Positions 35,681 to 44,968 of a stretch of 64,000 nt of DNA are shown here, one piece after another; the first letter of the stretch is position 1, and each line of letters opens with the position of its first letter. The stretch comes from Corythucha ciliata (Eukaryota; Arthropoda; Insecta; Hemiptera; Tingidae): assembly GCA_038030265.1 (NCBI GenBank), contig CM075941.1:11656001-11720000 (forward strand), given 5' to 3'. The position numbers and the translations under genes are program-made. The notes below the pieces were generated by a model that ran no database searches, was not told the origin of the DNA, and saw only the letters and a program-made list of their open reading frames with translations.

Positions 35681-36452
35681 TTAAGAGCGTTCCAGTCGCT
35701 GTGAGTAGGGTGCTCTAGTCTTCTTCCTAGGATCGAAACTGCTGGTAGCTAAGGATAAGGATAAGGAAATATCCGGACGAGTGCTGGTACTTAAATAAAG
35801 AAGAGATCCAATGGCTCCTCGATACTTGTTGTTGTCTGGCAGTTTAGGGGACTCATTAGTAGAGCTGACAAAACCAGTTTCCATTGGAATTCTTTCTGTC
35901 CTAGCGTCGTCTAAGCCGTAATCTTTGACAAGCTTTTCGATTTTTCTTGTCTGTGATAATAGATAGCCGTCCGTCTTTGTCTTGTCTCACCGTGATTCCC
36001 AGATAGTTACTTATTCGCCCCAAGTTTCTGATTTCAAATTTTCCCGAAAGAAGCCGAAAGGTTTTTTGAATATTTTCCTCCGTACCAACACATAATACGT
36101 CATCTACGTAGGTTAATACGTAAGTGATTTGTCCTGCTGAATCTGTGTTTGTGTACAGGCACTGGTCTGCTACACTCCTCTGAAATTGGATGTCAATGAG
36201 GGCTTTGTTAAACGTTTCATTCCTAACGCGTGCGGCTTGCTTTAAACCGTACAAACTTTTTCGAAGTTTACAAACAAGGTTTCTACTTCCCTTAGCAACA
36301 AAGCCTTCTGGTTGCTTCATGTATATTTCTTCATGAAGTTCTCCATTTAAAAAAGCAGTTTTTAAATCGAAATGATGAACTGACATCCTTTTTAACGAAG
36401 CAGCCGTCAATAAAGTTCGTACAGTTGCTTGCCTGGTGACGGGAGCGAACAC
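35681..36452 (-). CDS. Copia reverse transcriptase, main part
   Basis: 36,452-35,901 holds FAPVTRQATVRTLL, HHFDLKTAFLNGELHEEIYM with the first catalytic Asp, QPEGF, LYGLKQA and the YVDD box in YVLTYVDDVLCVG, then FEIRNLGRISNYLGI. A frame change near 35,900 leads to 35,884-35,681 (NKYRGAIGSLLYLSTSTRPDI), the conserved connection to RNase H. Active-site residues are conserved. Only the frame changes disable it. Confidence 0.92.
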
Positions 36453-38017
36453 TTCATCATAGTCTTCTCCATATTCTGTGAATATCCTTTTGCAACAAGC
36501 CTGGCTTTGTATCGTTCAATTGTTCCATCTGCCCCATATTTCACCTTAAACAGCCATCTATTTCCTATTGCTTTCCTTCCCGGTGGACATTCGACTAGAT
36601 CCCAAGTGTTACACTCTCTTAGTGAAGTCATTTCATCTTCTGCCGCCGCCATCCATTTATTTCTTTCTCTTTCCGGAAGTTCTACCACTTCTTTCCAGTT
36701 TTTAGGTTCAAAAACGTCCGAATTGCAGTATAACGACGAAAAACGTTTCGGCGGAACTCCTTTGTTTATTCGTGCCGACCTCCGCAGACGCTGCGGTTCG
36801 CCACGCGAACTCTCGGCTGAATTTTGAGGGGAGTCATTGCTTTCGATGATGATCGGTCCTTCTAAATTCTCCACGTCGTCGGTTTCTTCTTCCTGACGTA
36901 CGCTTCGTTCGGCTGGAGGCACAGCTTTCTTTATAACTCCTGGAATTTCGAGTTCAACGAATGATTTGTCCACTAGTGCTTTTTGAGGAATTTTCTGGTT
37001 GTGATCCCATCTTCTTGACAAATCTTGATGTGAAAATTCCATGATTTTTACGTCTCGTGAGATCCGAACTTTTCTTTCATTTGTCATCCAAACTCGATAC
37101 CCCTTTGATATATCCGAGTATCCGAGAAAAACAGCATCTTTGGCTGTGGGTTCAAATTTCCCCTTCTTTTCACCATTCAGCACATAAGCTTTGCTTCCGA
37201 AAATCTTGAAATATGATATGCTAGGCTTCCTACCGTTCCATAAAGTGAAAGGTATTTCTCCCGAGAGCGCTTGTGATGGGTACCGGTTTCGAATGTAGTT
37301 TGCCGTATTAACTGCTTCACCGCAAAATTCGCCCGGTAAGTTCGATTCCATTAACAAACACCTGGCCATCTCTTGTAGGACCCTATTCTTTCTTTCAGAT
37401 GCGCCATTTTGTTCCGGGCAGTAGCTCACCGTTAGTCTGCGTTGAATACCATTTTGTTCCAGGAACTTGCTAAATTCGCGACTGGTAAATTCCCCTCCAT
37501 TGTCGGTTTGAAGGTACTTTATCCTTTTTCCTTTCTGATTTTCTTCCCTTGCTTTGAATTCTTTAAAAGCTTCCAGGGCTTCGCTTTTCTTTTTCAAGCA
37601 TTTTACTTCACACCACCTAGAGTAGTCGTCAATAAAAGTGATGAAATAATTAGAGCCTCCGATTGATTGTGTTTGCATAGGCCCACTCAGGTCACAGTGA
37701 ATCAATTCCAGTAGTTCTGACTTTCTCTCTGACTTCTTCGGGAATGGAGTGCGCGTCATTTTTCCCATTGTACACACTTCACATTCAAATTGTTTTTTAC
37801 CAGAAATCTTTCGAACTCCAGTCACGTCTCCTGAGTTAATGATCTTTTGGAGATCTCTAAAGTTCAGATGGCCCATCCTTTGATGCCACAAAAATAGATT
37901 TGGATAATTGGAAATAGTTTTATTTTCTTTACTTTGCAAGCTTGAAACGTAGTATAAATCATTCAATTTATCAGCCTTGAACACAACGTTTTGGTTTACT
38001 ATCGATGACCTCCGCAC
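36407..38017 (-). CDS. Copia integrase and start of reverse transcriptase
   Basis: A 536-codon open frame. The GAG-pre-integrase zinc domain (LWHQRMGHLNFRDL at 43-56, then CEVCTMGKM at 79-87) precedes the integrase core with Asp109 (IHCDLSGP), Asp172 (QTDNGGEF) and Glu208 (NGASERKNR), so the DDE triad is intact. A GKFEPTAKDAVFLGYS segment and a Ser/Glu-rich tail follow. From about residue 445 it enters the RVT_2 domain (WMAAAEDEM..., NRWLFKVK, RYKARLVAKGYSQ). It ends by frameshift near 36,450; the last 20 residues are out of frame. Confidence 0.93.
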   Translation of the reverse strand: MRRSSIVNQNVVFKADKLNDLYYVSSLQSKENKTISNYPNLFLWHQRMGHLNFRDLQKIINSGDVTGVRKISGKKQFECEVCTMGKMTRTPFPKKSERKSELLELIHCDLSGPMQTQSIGGSNYFITFIDDYSRWCEVKCLKKKSEALEAFKEFKAREENQKGKRIKYLQTDNGGEFTSREFSKFLEQNGIQRRLTVSYCPEQNGASERKNRVLQEMARCLLMESNLPGEFCGEAVNTANYIRNRYPSQALSGEIPFTLWNGRKPSISYFKIFGSKAYVLNGEKKGKFEPTAKDAVFLGYSDISKGYRVWMTNERKVRISRDVKIMEFSHQDLSRRWDHNQKIPQKALVDKSFVELEIPGVIKKAVPPAERSVRQEEETDDVENLEGPIIIESNDSPQNSAESSRGEPQRLRRSARINKGVPPKRFSSLYCNSDVFEPKNWKEVVELPERERNKWMAAAEDEMTSLRECNTWDLVECPPGRKAIGNRWLFKVKYGADGTIERYKARLVAKGYSQNMEKTMMKCSLPSPGKQLYELY

Positions 38018-38520
38018 ACTCCTTTTTGAAAACCACTTGAAACCCGTGATCTGTAATTTTACTAACTGACAATAGATTCGTGCGAAGTTCGGGTACCAAC
38101 AAAGTCTTTGTTAGTGATATTTCTCTCTTCCCATCTTTAGTATGCACCGGCATTTTGACCGTGCCGACGCCCTTCATTTCGATGCTTGACGAGTTAGCTA
38201 GATTAATTTTTCTGTCGGACCGTGTCTGTAGTGAGTTGAAGGATTCTTCGTCTCGACACATTATGAGAGGCGCATCCACTATCCAAGCACCACTCATTCG
38301 AGTTTTTTGTTACGAGAATATTTTCTATCTTCCTTTCCGTCGATGACATTGCAATGTCCTTTTCATTTACGTCGCTCTCTTCTACCATGGTAGTTGAATT
38401 TCGTTGACAATAACGCGCAATATGTCCTTTTCGATTGCATTTGTAGCAAACAATTATTTCTCGTCTTTTGTTTGTAGATGATTTCGGGAACTTTGTTATA
38501 AAAGCCCCACCTGAGTCTTC
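37971..38520 (-). CDS. Copia zinc knuckle and aspartic protease, frameshifted
   Basis: In the frame of 38,388-38,203 and just upstream, CYKCNRKGHIARYC is a CCHC nucleic-acid-binding knuckle (about 38,445-38,404). WCLDSGCASHN carries the Asp-Ser-Gly active site of the copia protease. About 25 residues later the frame changes (overlap 38,297-38,203) into LANSSSIEMKGVGTVK and LLVPELRTNLLSVSKI, the conserved flap and C-terminal part. A second change near 38,000 leads into integrase. The protease normally cuts the polyprotein. Confidence 0.85.
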
Positions 38521-39082
38521 CCGTCTCGTTTTCTTCTAAGATTTTTATTTTCAACGCTTCTAGCTTGGGAAGTTCGTCGCGTGACTCAATAGCACACCTG
38601 AAGTGTTCGTATTCCTGGGGAAGCGAGTAAAGTAACATGATGGATAACAAATCTTCATTTATCTCCATGTCCATCCCTTTCAGTTTATCGATAACGTCGA
38701 AAAAATTATTCAGGTAGTTCCTAATATCGTCCTCAGGGCGGAATTTCGCGAGCGTCAATTGTTTAAGTAGTGCTGCTTTCCTTGCTGGTCCTTTCGATTC
38801 GTATATGCGATTAAGCTTGTCCCACGTTTCTTTTGAGGTCTGACAGCTTTTCAACTGCTTCAGTTCTGATGGACTAATTGTTAAAATTATGTACGCCCTT
38901 GCCTTCCTGTCTGCTAATTCCCAGGCTCTGGACTCTTCCGGGTCTTCAGGCTTTGCGACACTTCCATCGACATATCCCCAAGAATCATTCTTTATAAGGA
39001 GTGCTTCAATTTGCATCTTCCAGGTGTCAAAATTGTCTCTGTTGAGACTTTCCACTTTCAGTATGTTCGACATTGAGCTCAT
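38363..39082 (-). CDS. Copia Gag (capsid part)
   Basis: The ATG at 39,082 opens MSSMSNILKVESLNRDNFDTW, matching the usual copia Gag start (L.G.NY..W). The UBN2/retrotran-gag helices follow (AWELADRKARAYIILTISP, ETWDKLNRIYES, LLKQLTLAKF, INEDLLSIMLLYSLPQEYEHF). Gag forms the virus-like particle. The frame departs from the coding path near 38,520, just before the zinc knuckle, which lies in another frame; the last 45 or so residues of this open frame are therefore not native. Confidence 0.9.
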   Translation of the reverse strand: MSSMSNILKVESLNRDNFDTWKMQIEALLIKNDSWGYVDGSVAKPEDPEESRAWELADRKARAYIILTISPSELKQLKSCQTSKETWDKLNRIYESKGPARKAALLKQLTLAKFRPEDDIRNYLNNFFDVIDKLKGMDMEINEDLLSIMLLYSLPQEYEHFRCAIESRDELPKLEALKIKILEENETGRLRWGFYNKVPEIIYKQKTRNNCLLQMQSKRTYCALLSTKFNYHGRRERRK

Positions 39083-39110
39083 AATATCGTTTATACCTCT
39101 TTAATTGGTA

Positions 39111-39122
39111 AGTCTCATGATC
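39111..39122 (-). other. Copia primer-binding site, internal tRNA-Met type
   Basis: Right after the 5' LTR the minus strand reads GATCATGAGACT. From knowledge of insect tRNAs, this pairs with the anticodon arm of elongator tRNA-Met (CTCAT core) with one mismatch, rather than with a tRNA 3' end. Drosophila copia also uses an internally cleaved tRNA (initiator Met half), so an internal primer is plausible. Confidence 0.5.
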
Positions 39123-39219
39123 TATTAAAACGAGTTTTCAGAGGAACACAGAATAATAATATTTTTTATTTTTTGTCTAAAAACAAACATGTGTTTGTTG
39201 AAGATGTTGATCCTCAACA
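39123..39219 (-). repeat. Copia 5' LTR (97 bp)
   Basis: Identical to the 3' LTR. On the minus strand it is followed at once by the primer-binding region. Confidence 0.93.
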
Positions 39220-39527
39220 ACAACATCCATATAAATAATATTAAAGTAAAAAACTCACCGATAAACAGGCAGTTAATCAATTAAAAAAATGCAAATGTAC
39301 ATGGGTTTTTCCCCCTCTCTCCCAACCGCGCAGGTAACATCTTCTCGATGAACAACTATACGTGCCGAAACGGCTACACGGGCTGAATAAATAAAATTGG
39401 CGTTAGCTTAACCAAATAAAAGTATTGCCAATTTTTTTTCAAAAAAACCAAAAAAAAAACCTTTACTCACTTCATTAATAAACTTTATTAATTCACTTTA
39501 TTTCAAATTTATTTAAAACAAAGTGAG

Positions 39528-39533
<6 letters not shown>

Positions 39534-39581
<48 letters not shown>
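39534..39581. repeat. Poly(T) tract in foldback loop
   Basis: About 48 T residues at the inner end of the right foldback arm. The mirror position in the left arm has only short A runs (39,441-39,468), so the tract has expanded on one side. Confidence 0.75.
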
Positions 39582-39582
<1 letters not shown>

Positions 39583-39954
39583 TGAAAAAAATTTGGCAAT
39601 ACTTTTATTTGGTTAAGCTAACGCCAATTTTATTTATTCAGCCCGTGTAGCTGTTTCGGCACGTGTAGTTGTTCATCGAGAAGATGTTACCTGCGCGGTT
39701 GGGAGAGAGGGGGAAAAACCCATGTACATTTGCATTTTTTAAATTAATTAACTGCCTGTTTATCGGTGAGTTTTTTACTTTAATATTATTTATATGGATG
39801 TTGTTACTAGTTGGAAAATGTTGGAATGTGTTAAATACAGTTGCCTGATGAGGTCGGCGAATTGACCGACGAAACGTCGCTTTATATGAAAAAAACAGCT
39901 TAATTTTTTTTCACCTAATAGCCCTAATTGGTCGATAATTAGTATAAGAATCGA

Positions 39955-41989
39955 GGCTAGTCCCTAGTTGGTTTTCTTCGTCATAATGCCATCCTTTGTG
40001 TAGTTTTGACGGTTGGGGGGGGGGGTGTATGTGAATGCGTACGTTATATTCCTCCAACAGCATAGAACCAGGTTGATTAAAACTACCCCTCAAAGGCTTT
40101 AAGGTGAAATTTAGGGTAAATCTTAAATGAAAGGTTAGTGCTGGGTTTGATTGATCCTTCCTATACCACGGCTTTTAGTTACACAGCATAGTAAAATCTA
40201 GTAATGAGCGTGTCAAAATACAAAACCTACTTTGCTGTGAATCAATTTTCCAAGAATTATATTTACTGTTGAAGAGGAGAAAATTTGACACTCCTTCGCT
40301 ATATTGCCATAAGAGCAACGGATGTGCCGTATATACGTAGAGATTCCAATAAAGCAAAGTAAAAAGGTTGACTTCAGCTACTTAATTCTTTGAATAACAA
40401 GCTTCGACGGCACACTAAAATAAGGCATTTTTTATCTTTTTTTTTTAAACTTCCTCCTATCCGTTGGGGGGGGGGGGAATAAACACCTTTCAAAACGTAA
40501 TTGCCCTATAAGGCCGGGTTAAAGTGGAAGAAAATATTCTCGCAATTTCACACGGAGAAGGAGAAGGGTGGCGATTTGTAGGAATAATCTCCGAGTAACA
40601 GCGCCATAATCCTTGAACCGTATAACCCATTATCTAAAGCTGAAATACCGATATTTTCATCCTAAAAAGCTCCAGGAAATTTAGATATTTGCATTTATTA
40701 GCCCAGTTATAAAAAAAAACCTGTTAGGAGAAGGACTTTTATGGGGTGAGAACTGAAGCTCTCTCAATTCCTCATTATTGACGGCCAGTAATTCCAGTAA
40801 TTGTAAGATTTGTTGATTGGGTGTAAATCCTCGTATTTCACAGTTTTTGAATTTCGTATTATTACATTTTTTCCCCCACAGTACCCAGGAACCTTAAAAG
40901 GCTTGAATTAATTTTTCTTGGGCCCTCCTCCCCCATTTCCATCTCGATCTCCGTGCAAAATGAGGAACGAATAAAATAAGGGTGAGAGTGATGGGAGCAT
41001 GTCGATAGCGTACAGCCATCAATAGCTTACAAGACAATCATTATTAATCTTCTTTCATTTCCTTCCTTTTCGACATTTCGTGACTCATTCGGGGAGAGCT
41101 AAAAATGGAAACTTATCACTCTTGTCTCTTTTCTTCTTCCTCCAACCAAATTTTTTTTGGTTGAATAGAATTGACAATACCCAATTGTTTGCGTTGGCTT
41201 GACAACCTGTTGATAGATTCGCATATAATTTTCAAGTCTCTTTTTTTAATACCTAATACAAAGGTTGGAAGGTAAACACAAAGAAGAACGTTTTTCATAA
41301 ACATTATTTTTATTCATAATACAGACGATTGCGGAGTTTCCAAAAGGTAGTAGGGCTGCGTGGGCTGTTCCTCTCCAACGAGTGACGACGACACACATAT
41401 ACACGGTGAATACACTTGTTTCTGACTCATGATTCTAAAATCAAAATGCCAGTTTTTTGAAGAGAGAGGGAATATATTTATTTGTGAACACATTCAGCTA
41501 TCCGATTGTTATTTCATATTTTATCATTTTGCCTCTCCAGGAAACATTAGGAAGTTTTACGAATTCTCCCACTGGCATCCCGTGCTTAATGAATTTCGTG
41601 TTTGATCACTTAATTTCATTTAGATTACAATGTATTTAGTTTTTCAGATTTATATTCCTATATTATAGATATTTATGTATCATCTTGAGAGCTTTATTTT
41701 CATTTTTTTTTTTCACCAGCGGATATCATGTTTCGCACGGGTATCGACAGTGAGCATGCTCTGAATGTTGATACCGGGGAGCCAAGGAGTTTTGTCGGTG
41801 AAACGGCACTGCTCAAAATAGAGGTCTAATAGACAATATCACCGTGAATGGGCGTAGCAAGGTCTTTTTTGTGTGTGTTTTTTGTGTGTGTGTGCAGCAT
41901 TTCATACCTCCTGAGTCTCAACAATGAACGCAACTTGGATCGCCCCTGGCACCACATCACACACCCATGTGTTGTGGAGGGAGGGGGTT
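39955..41989. other. No recognisable gene
   Basis: No domain, array or terminal repeats. G-runs near 40,016 and 40,466, a T-run near 41,702, and GTGTGT near 41,870-41,892. Open frames of 62 codons or fewer are unsupported. Confidence 0.4.
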
Positions 41990-42500
41990 ACTTGCAATTT
42001 CTCAGAAATTAAGATTGTAAACTTGCAATTTCACCGAAATTAAGACCCAAAGCGTCATGTTTCGCTAAACCTAAGCCCCGAAACTTTTATTTTCACCGAA
42101 ATTAAGACACACACATTTTCGCAGGATATTTTGCCATGGAACTTCCAATTTATTTCACAGGCTCTGGGATATGTTAGCGCCGGCTAACCTATTGGATCCA
42201 CTAACAAGAAAAACGCCGTAATACCTGCGGATTTTCTTCTGAAAATTTCGATTAAACTAACACACGAAATTTTCACTTTCGCGGAAATTCAGCCAGGAAA
42301 CTTATGATTTTGTCCAAATTAGCACCAGACTTTCAAACTCACAAATATTTCTGTCTCATTGTTACAGTTACGCGGCTATTCCGGGCCGGCTAGTCCAGTG
42401 CCCATAACCTCCAAGAAAAATGGGCCCTGAAATCTTGCAATTTCGCGAAAATTGTGCCTGGAAACATCCGATTTCGGAGATATTTTCCTCCAAAATGTTT
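41990..42500 (-). repeat. Degenerate repeat family H, inverted block
   Basis: ACTTGCAATTTCACCGAAATTAAGACCC-like words are the reverse complement of the 33,130-34,180 array. Clear units lie near 41,995, 42,025, 42,085 and 42,430. Confidence 0.65.
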
Positions 42501-42649
42501 CAATTTTGTTGGTGGCGGAGTATGAACCTCGTAAGCATAGATTGGTGGGGGGGGGGGGCGTTGCCAGCCCTTGATTCAGGGGTGGGCAGAAGATATCCAT
42601 CATAAACTAACATCCCCGTTGGGAATCGGTTTTAGCCATCTATTCCTGA

Positions 42650-43780
42650 TTCTGTCTGGAAGGCGTAACAATCCAACAAGTTTTAACCCAAAACTAACGG
42701 TTTCTAACTCAAGACACACATTTTTACACCCCTAACTAAAGATTTCACTCTATAACTGAATATTTTACTTCAAAACAGCGATTTTACGCCAAATCCGAAG
42801 TTTTAGGTACTTCTAAACTAAAAATTTCACAGCACAAGCGGGTGGTTTTAAAACACAAGGCTTTATCCCAAAACTGATGATTTCACCCTAAAACTGGCGG
42901 TTTAACCCAAACTGATGAAAAACGATTGATCTCACCAAAACAGACCATTTGCATTAGGAACTGCCGATTTTATCCCTCATCAAGTTGCGATTTCACTCTC
43001 CAAAAACGTACGATTTCTTGACGAGTTACCCCCTCCACCACAACTGAAGATGTCACTACAAGACTGGTGATTTCAACCTAGAACTAAATTTTTCTATTCA
43101 TTTCAAAAATGAATTTTTCGTACCCGAAACGAAGATTTCCCCCAAAATCGTATTTTTTACTCTAAAACTGACAATGCTACACTGTAATTGAAGTTTTTTC
43201 GAAAACGGATGATTTTATACCAAAAAGGGAGACTCTGACTTGGAAAAACTAGTGGTTTCACCACATAACTGACGAAAACGTGACGATTTTATACCAAAAC
43301 CTACGGTTTAACGCTAAAGCTGTTATGAAGCGAGCTCAATTTCACCCCAAAACCAAATTAGACGGTTTAAAACCTCAAAAATGAATAGTTACCTCCCCCT
43401 CCCTAATGGTTATTTTACCACAAAGGTGGCTTTTTTAATCCCAAAACTTACGATTTCATCCCAAAAACTTCCCTAAACTGGCGATTTTTCCCAAAAACTG
43501 GTGGTTCGCCCCAAAATAGTGAATTTTACCTCAAAACTGGATATTTTACTTCAAAACTGACAGTATCACAGCACAGCAAAACTGGCGCTTTTCCGTAAAC
43601 AGATTATTTTACGCCAAACCTAACGACTCTGTCTTGAAGATTGACAATTTCAAAACAAAACTGACGATTTCAAGCCAAAGCTGACGTCTGATATAAAAAC
43701 TGAATATTTCACTACAGTGCTGGTGATTTTTTACTGTTAAACTAATTTTGTCAGTTTTCCTCAAAAAGAAAATCTTACCT
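42650..43780 (+). repeat. Degenerate tandem repeat, family J (AAAACTGACGATTTCACCCC type)
   Basis: About 40 diverged copies of a 20-23 bp phrase: CAAAACTGACGATTTCACCC, with CTGGCGATTT and CTGATGATTT variants. It is the densest of the short arrays and almost continuous. It is not coding. Confidence 0.8.
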
Positions 43781-43862
43781 TTAGTACCTTAGTACCTTAC
43801 CTTTAGAAGTTTATAAATTCTCAAAAATCACAACCCAATAACAATTGATAATGTACTACAAG

Positions 43863-43999
43863 GGGCCTTATTCACTAACATTTCTCATCATTGCTTTTTT
43901 CAAAAATCATATGTTTCCGTTTAGTTTTCTTAATTTAATGAATGAGATTTCAATGTTTTTACCAAAGCAAAGTTTCTATTTCGTTAGAGAATAAGGCCC
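43863..43999. mobile_element. MITE (137 bp, GGGCCTTATTC ends, AAG duplication)
   Basis: The left end GGGCCTTATTCACTAAC is the inverse of the right end GTTAGAGAATAAGGCCC with one mismatch. AAG flanks both sides (43,860-43,862; 44,000-44,002). The middle is AT-rich and partly self-complementary (TTGCTTTTTTC/AAAGCAAAG). The GGGCC start and 3-bp duplication are Harbinger-like. It abuts the next element directly. Confidence 0.75.
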
Positions 44000-44390
44000 A
44001 AGGTGACTAAACTTTCTATAGGTGCCGCAGATCTTCGGCCATTACTGCCCTTCATCTACGTCACGAGCAGTCCCAAGTGCCTTTGCGCTGGACCCAGTAC
44101 ATTATTAATTGTTAGTGGACTGGGATTTTTGAGCATTCATAACAGTTAATTTCAAAATTAACTTGTTTTGATGCTATAGGGTGAGCAATCGGGAGGAAAG
44201 GACTGCTGGTGATGTCAGTCTCTACCCATCCCGTCCAAATGGCAGGGGGAAATCTGCGGCACCTATAGTAAAGTTTAGTCACCTTGATTGTACTAGGTCC
44301 AGCGCAAAGGCGGTTGGGACTGCTCGTGACGTAGGTGAAGGACAGTAATGGCCGAAGATCTGCGGCACCTATAGAAAGTTTAGTCACCTT
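44000..44390. mobile_element. Hairpin element with AAGGTGACTAAAC ends, partly triplicated
   Basis: The left arm AAGGTGACTAAACTTTCTAT continues through GGTGCCGCAGATCTTCGGCC and on to GCGCTGGACCCAGTAC, about 100 bp. The right arm (44,288-44,390) is its inverted copy. A third, shorter copy of the end (CTGCGGCACCTATAG...CACCTT, 44,254-44,285) lies inside, in the same orientation as the right arm. A 286-bp MITE (44,000-44,285) followed by an inverted copy of its left arm is one reading. Non-coding. Confidence 0.7.
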
Positions 44391-44739
44391 GTATGGCCCC
44401 TGCTCTTTCGAGACTAAGGGAGGGCAGCTGCTTACCCCTGTCCCCCACTGGCTACGCCCACGTATTGGTGACAGAAACTATCACATGGGTGCTACTGTCT
44501 CGTTTTTATTTGATGATGATGGTGATGATGATAATGAAACCGGTACTTGCCTTCAATATCGTGCCACTCTGCCATAATTTAATGAGAGAGAGAGAGAGTG
44601 AGAAAGAGAGAAAAAATACCGGTTCGGTAGTTCTCGGAAACGCCTCCACAGAGATCGTCTCGCTTACCTACAAACGCACCGATGCGACGCGGGTGACATG
44701 GTGGGGCTAGCCCGGGAGTCCGACCCCCCTCCCCACAGA
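44391..44739. other. No gene; microsatellites
   Basis: A GATGATGGTGATGATGATAAT stretch at about 44,512-44,535 and a GA-rich run at about 44,583-44,612. Nothing else recognised. Confidence 0.4.
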
Positions 44740-44890
44740 CAATTTCAAACTTGAAATTTCACGGATATTTAGCACCGAAACTAGCACTTTCTCCCAAATT
44801 GGGACTCGTAACTTGTAATACTTTGCTAGAATGAAGGCTCAAAACTTGCATTTTTGCAGAAATAAAATCAGAAACTTCCAATTTCGTTCA
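44740..44890 (-). repeat. Degenerate repeat family H, short inverted block
   Basis: Four or five diverged units with AACTTG, AATTTC and CAAATT words, in the orientation of 41,990-42,500. Confidence 0.5.
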
Positions 44891-44968
44891 CGATCGTCAG
44901 TCTATATAGTCTGAGTTGTGGCAGGCTAGGGTGGGCCCCACCCTACCAATACCCTACCGTATACGCAG

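Larger units (their letters stand above)
35025..39219 (-). mobile_element. Ty1/copia LTR retrotransposon, complete, 4.2 kb
   Basis: Identical 97-bp LTRs flank a gag-pol region in copia order (Gag, zinc knuckle, protease, integrase, RT, RNase H) on the minus strand. A 5-bp target duplication ACAAC lies at 35,020-35,024 and 39,220-39,224, and the uninterrupted mirror arm of the foldback gives the pre-insertion site with a single ACAAC. LTRs run TGTTGAGG...TTTTAATA on the minus strand. The reading frame changes six times, so the copy as written is not functional despite its identical LTRs. Confidence 0.95.
34871..39954. mobile_element. Foldback element, about 880 bp, split by copia
   Basis: Without the copia insertion and its duplicated 5 bp, 34,871-35,024 plus 39,220-39,954 forms one giant hairpin. 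Arms of roughly 390 bp run from TCGATTCTTATACTAATTAT at the left to its complement at the right end and match almost base for base, including GGCAGTTAAT and GCGCAGGTAACATCTTCTCG. The centre holds short poly(A) and a 48-nt poly(T), with CCTTTACTCACTT / AAGTGAGTAAAGG pairing again around the loop (39,470-39,535). No coding. The right arm preserves the empty copia site. No clear target duplication for the foldback itself. Each arm has a CTGATGAGG...CCGACGAAACG motif. Confidence 0.85.

Noticed and set aside
42650..43780. CRISPR array
   Set aside because: Regularly recurring 20-23 bp phrases, but the units drift, there are no unique spacers of constant length and the genome is eukaryotic.
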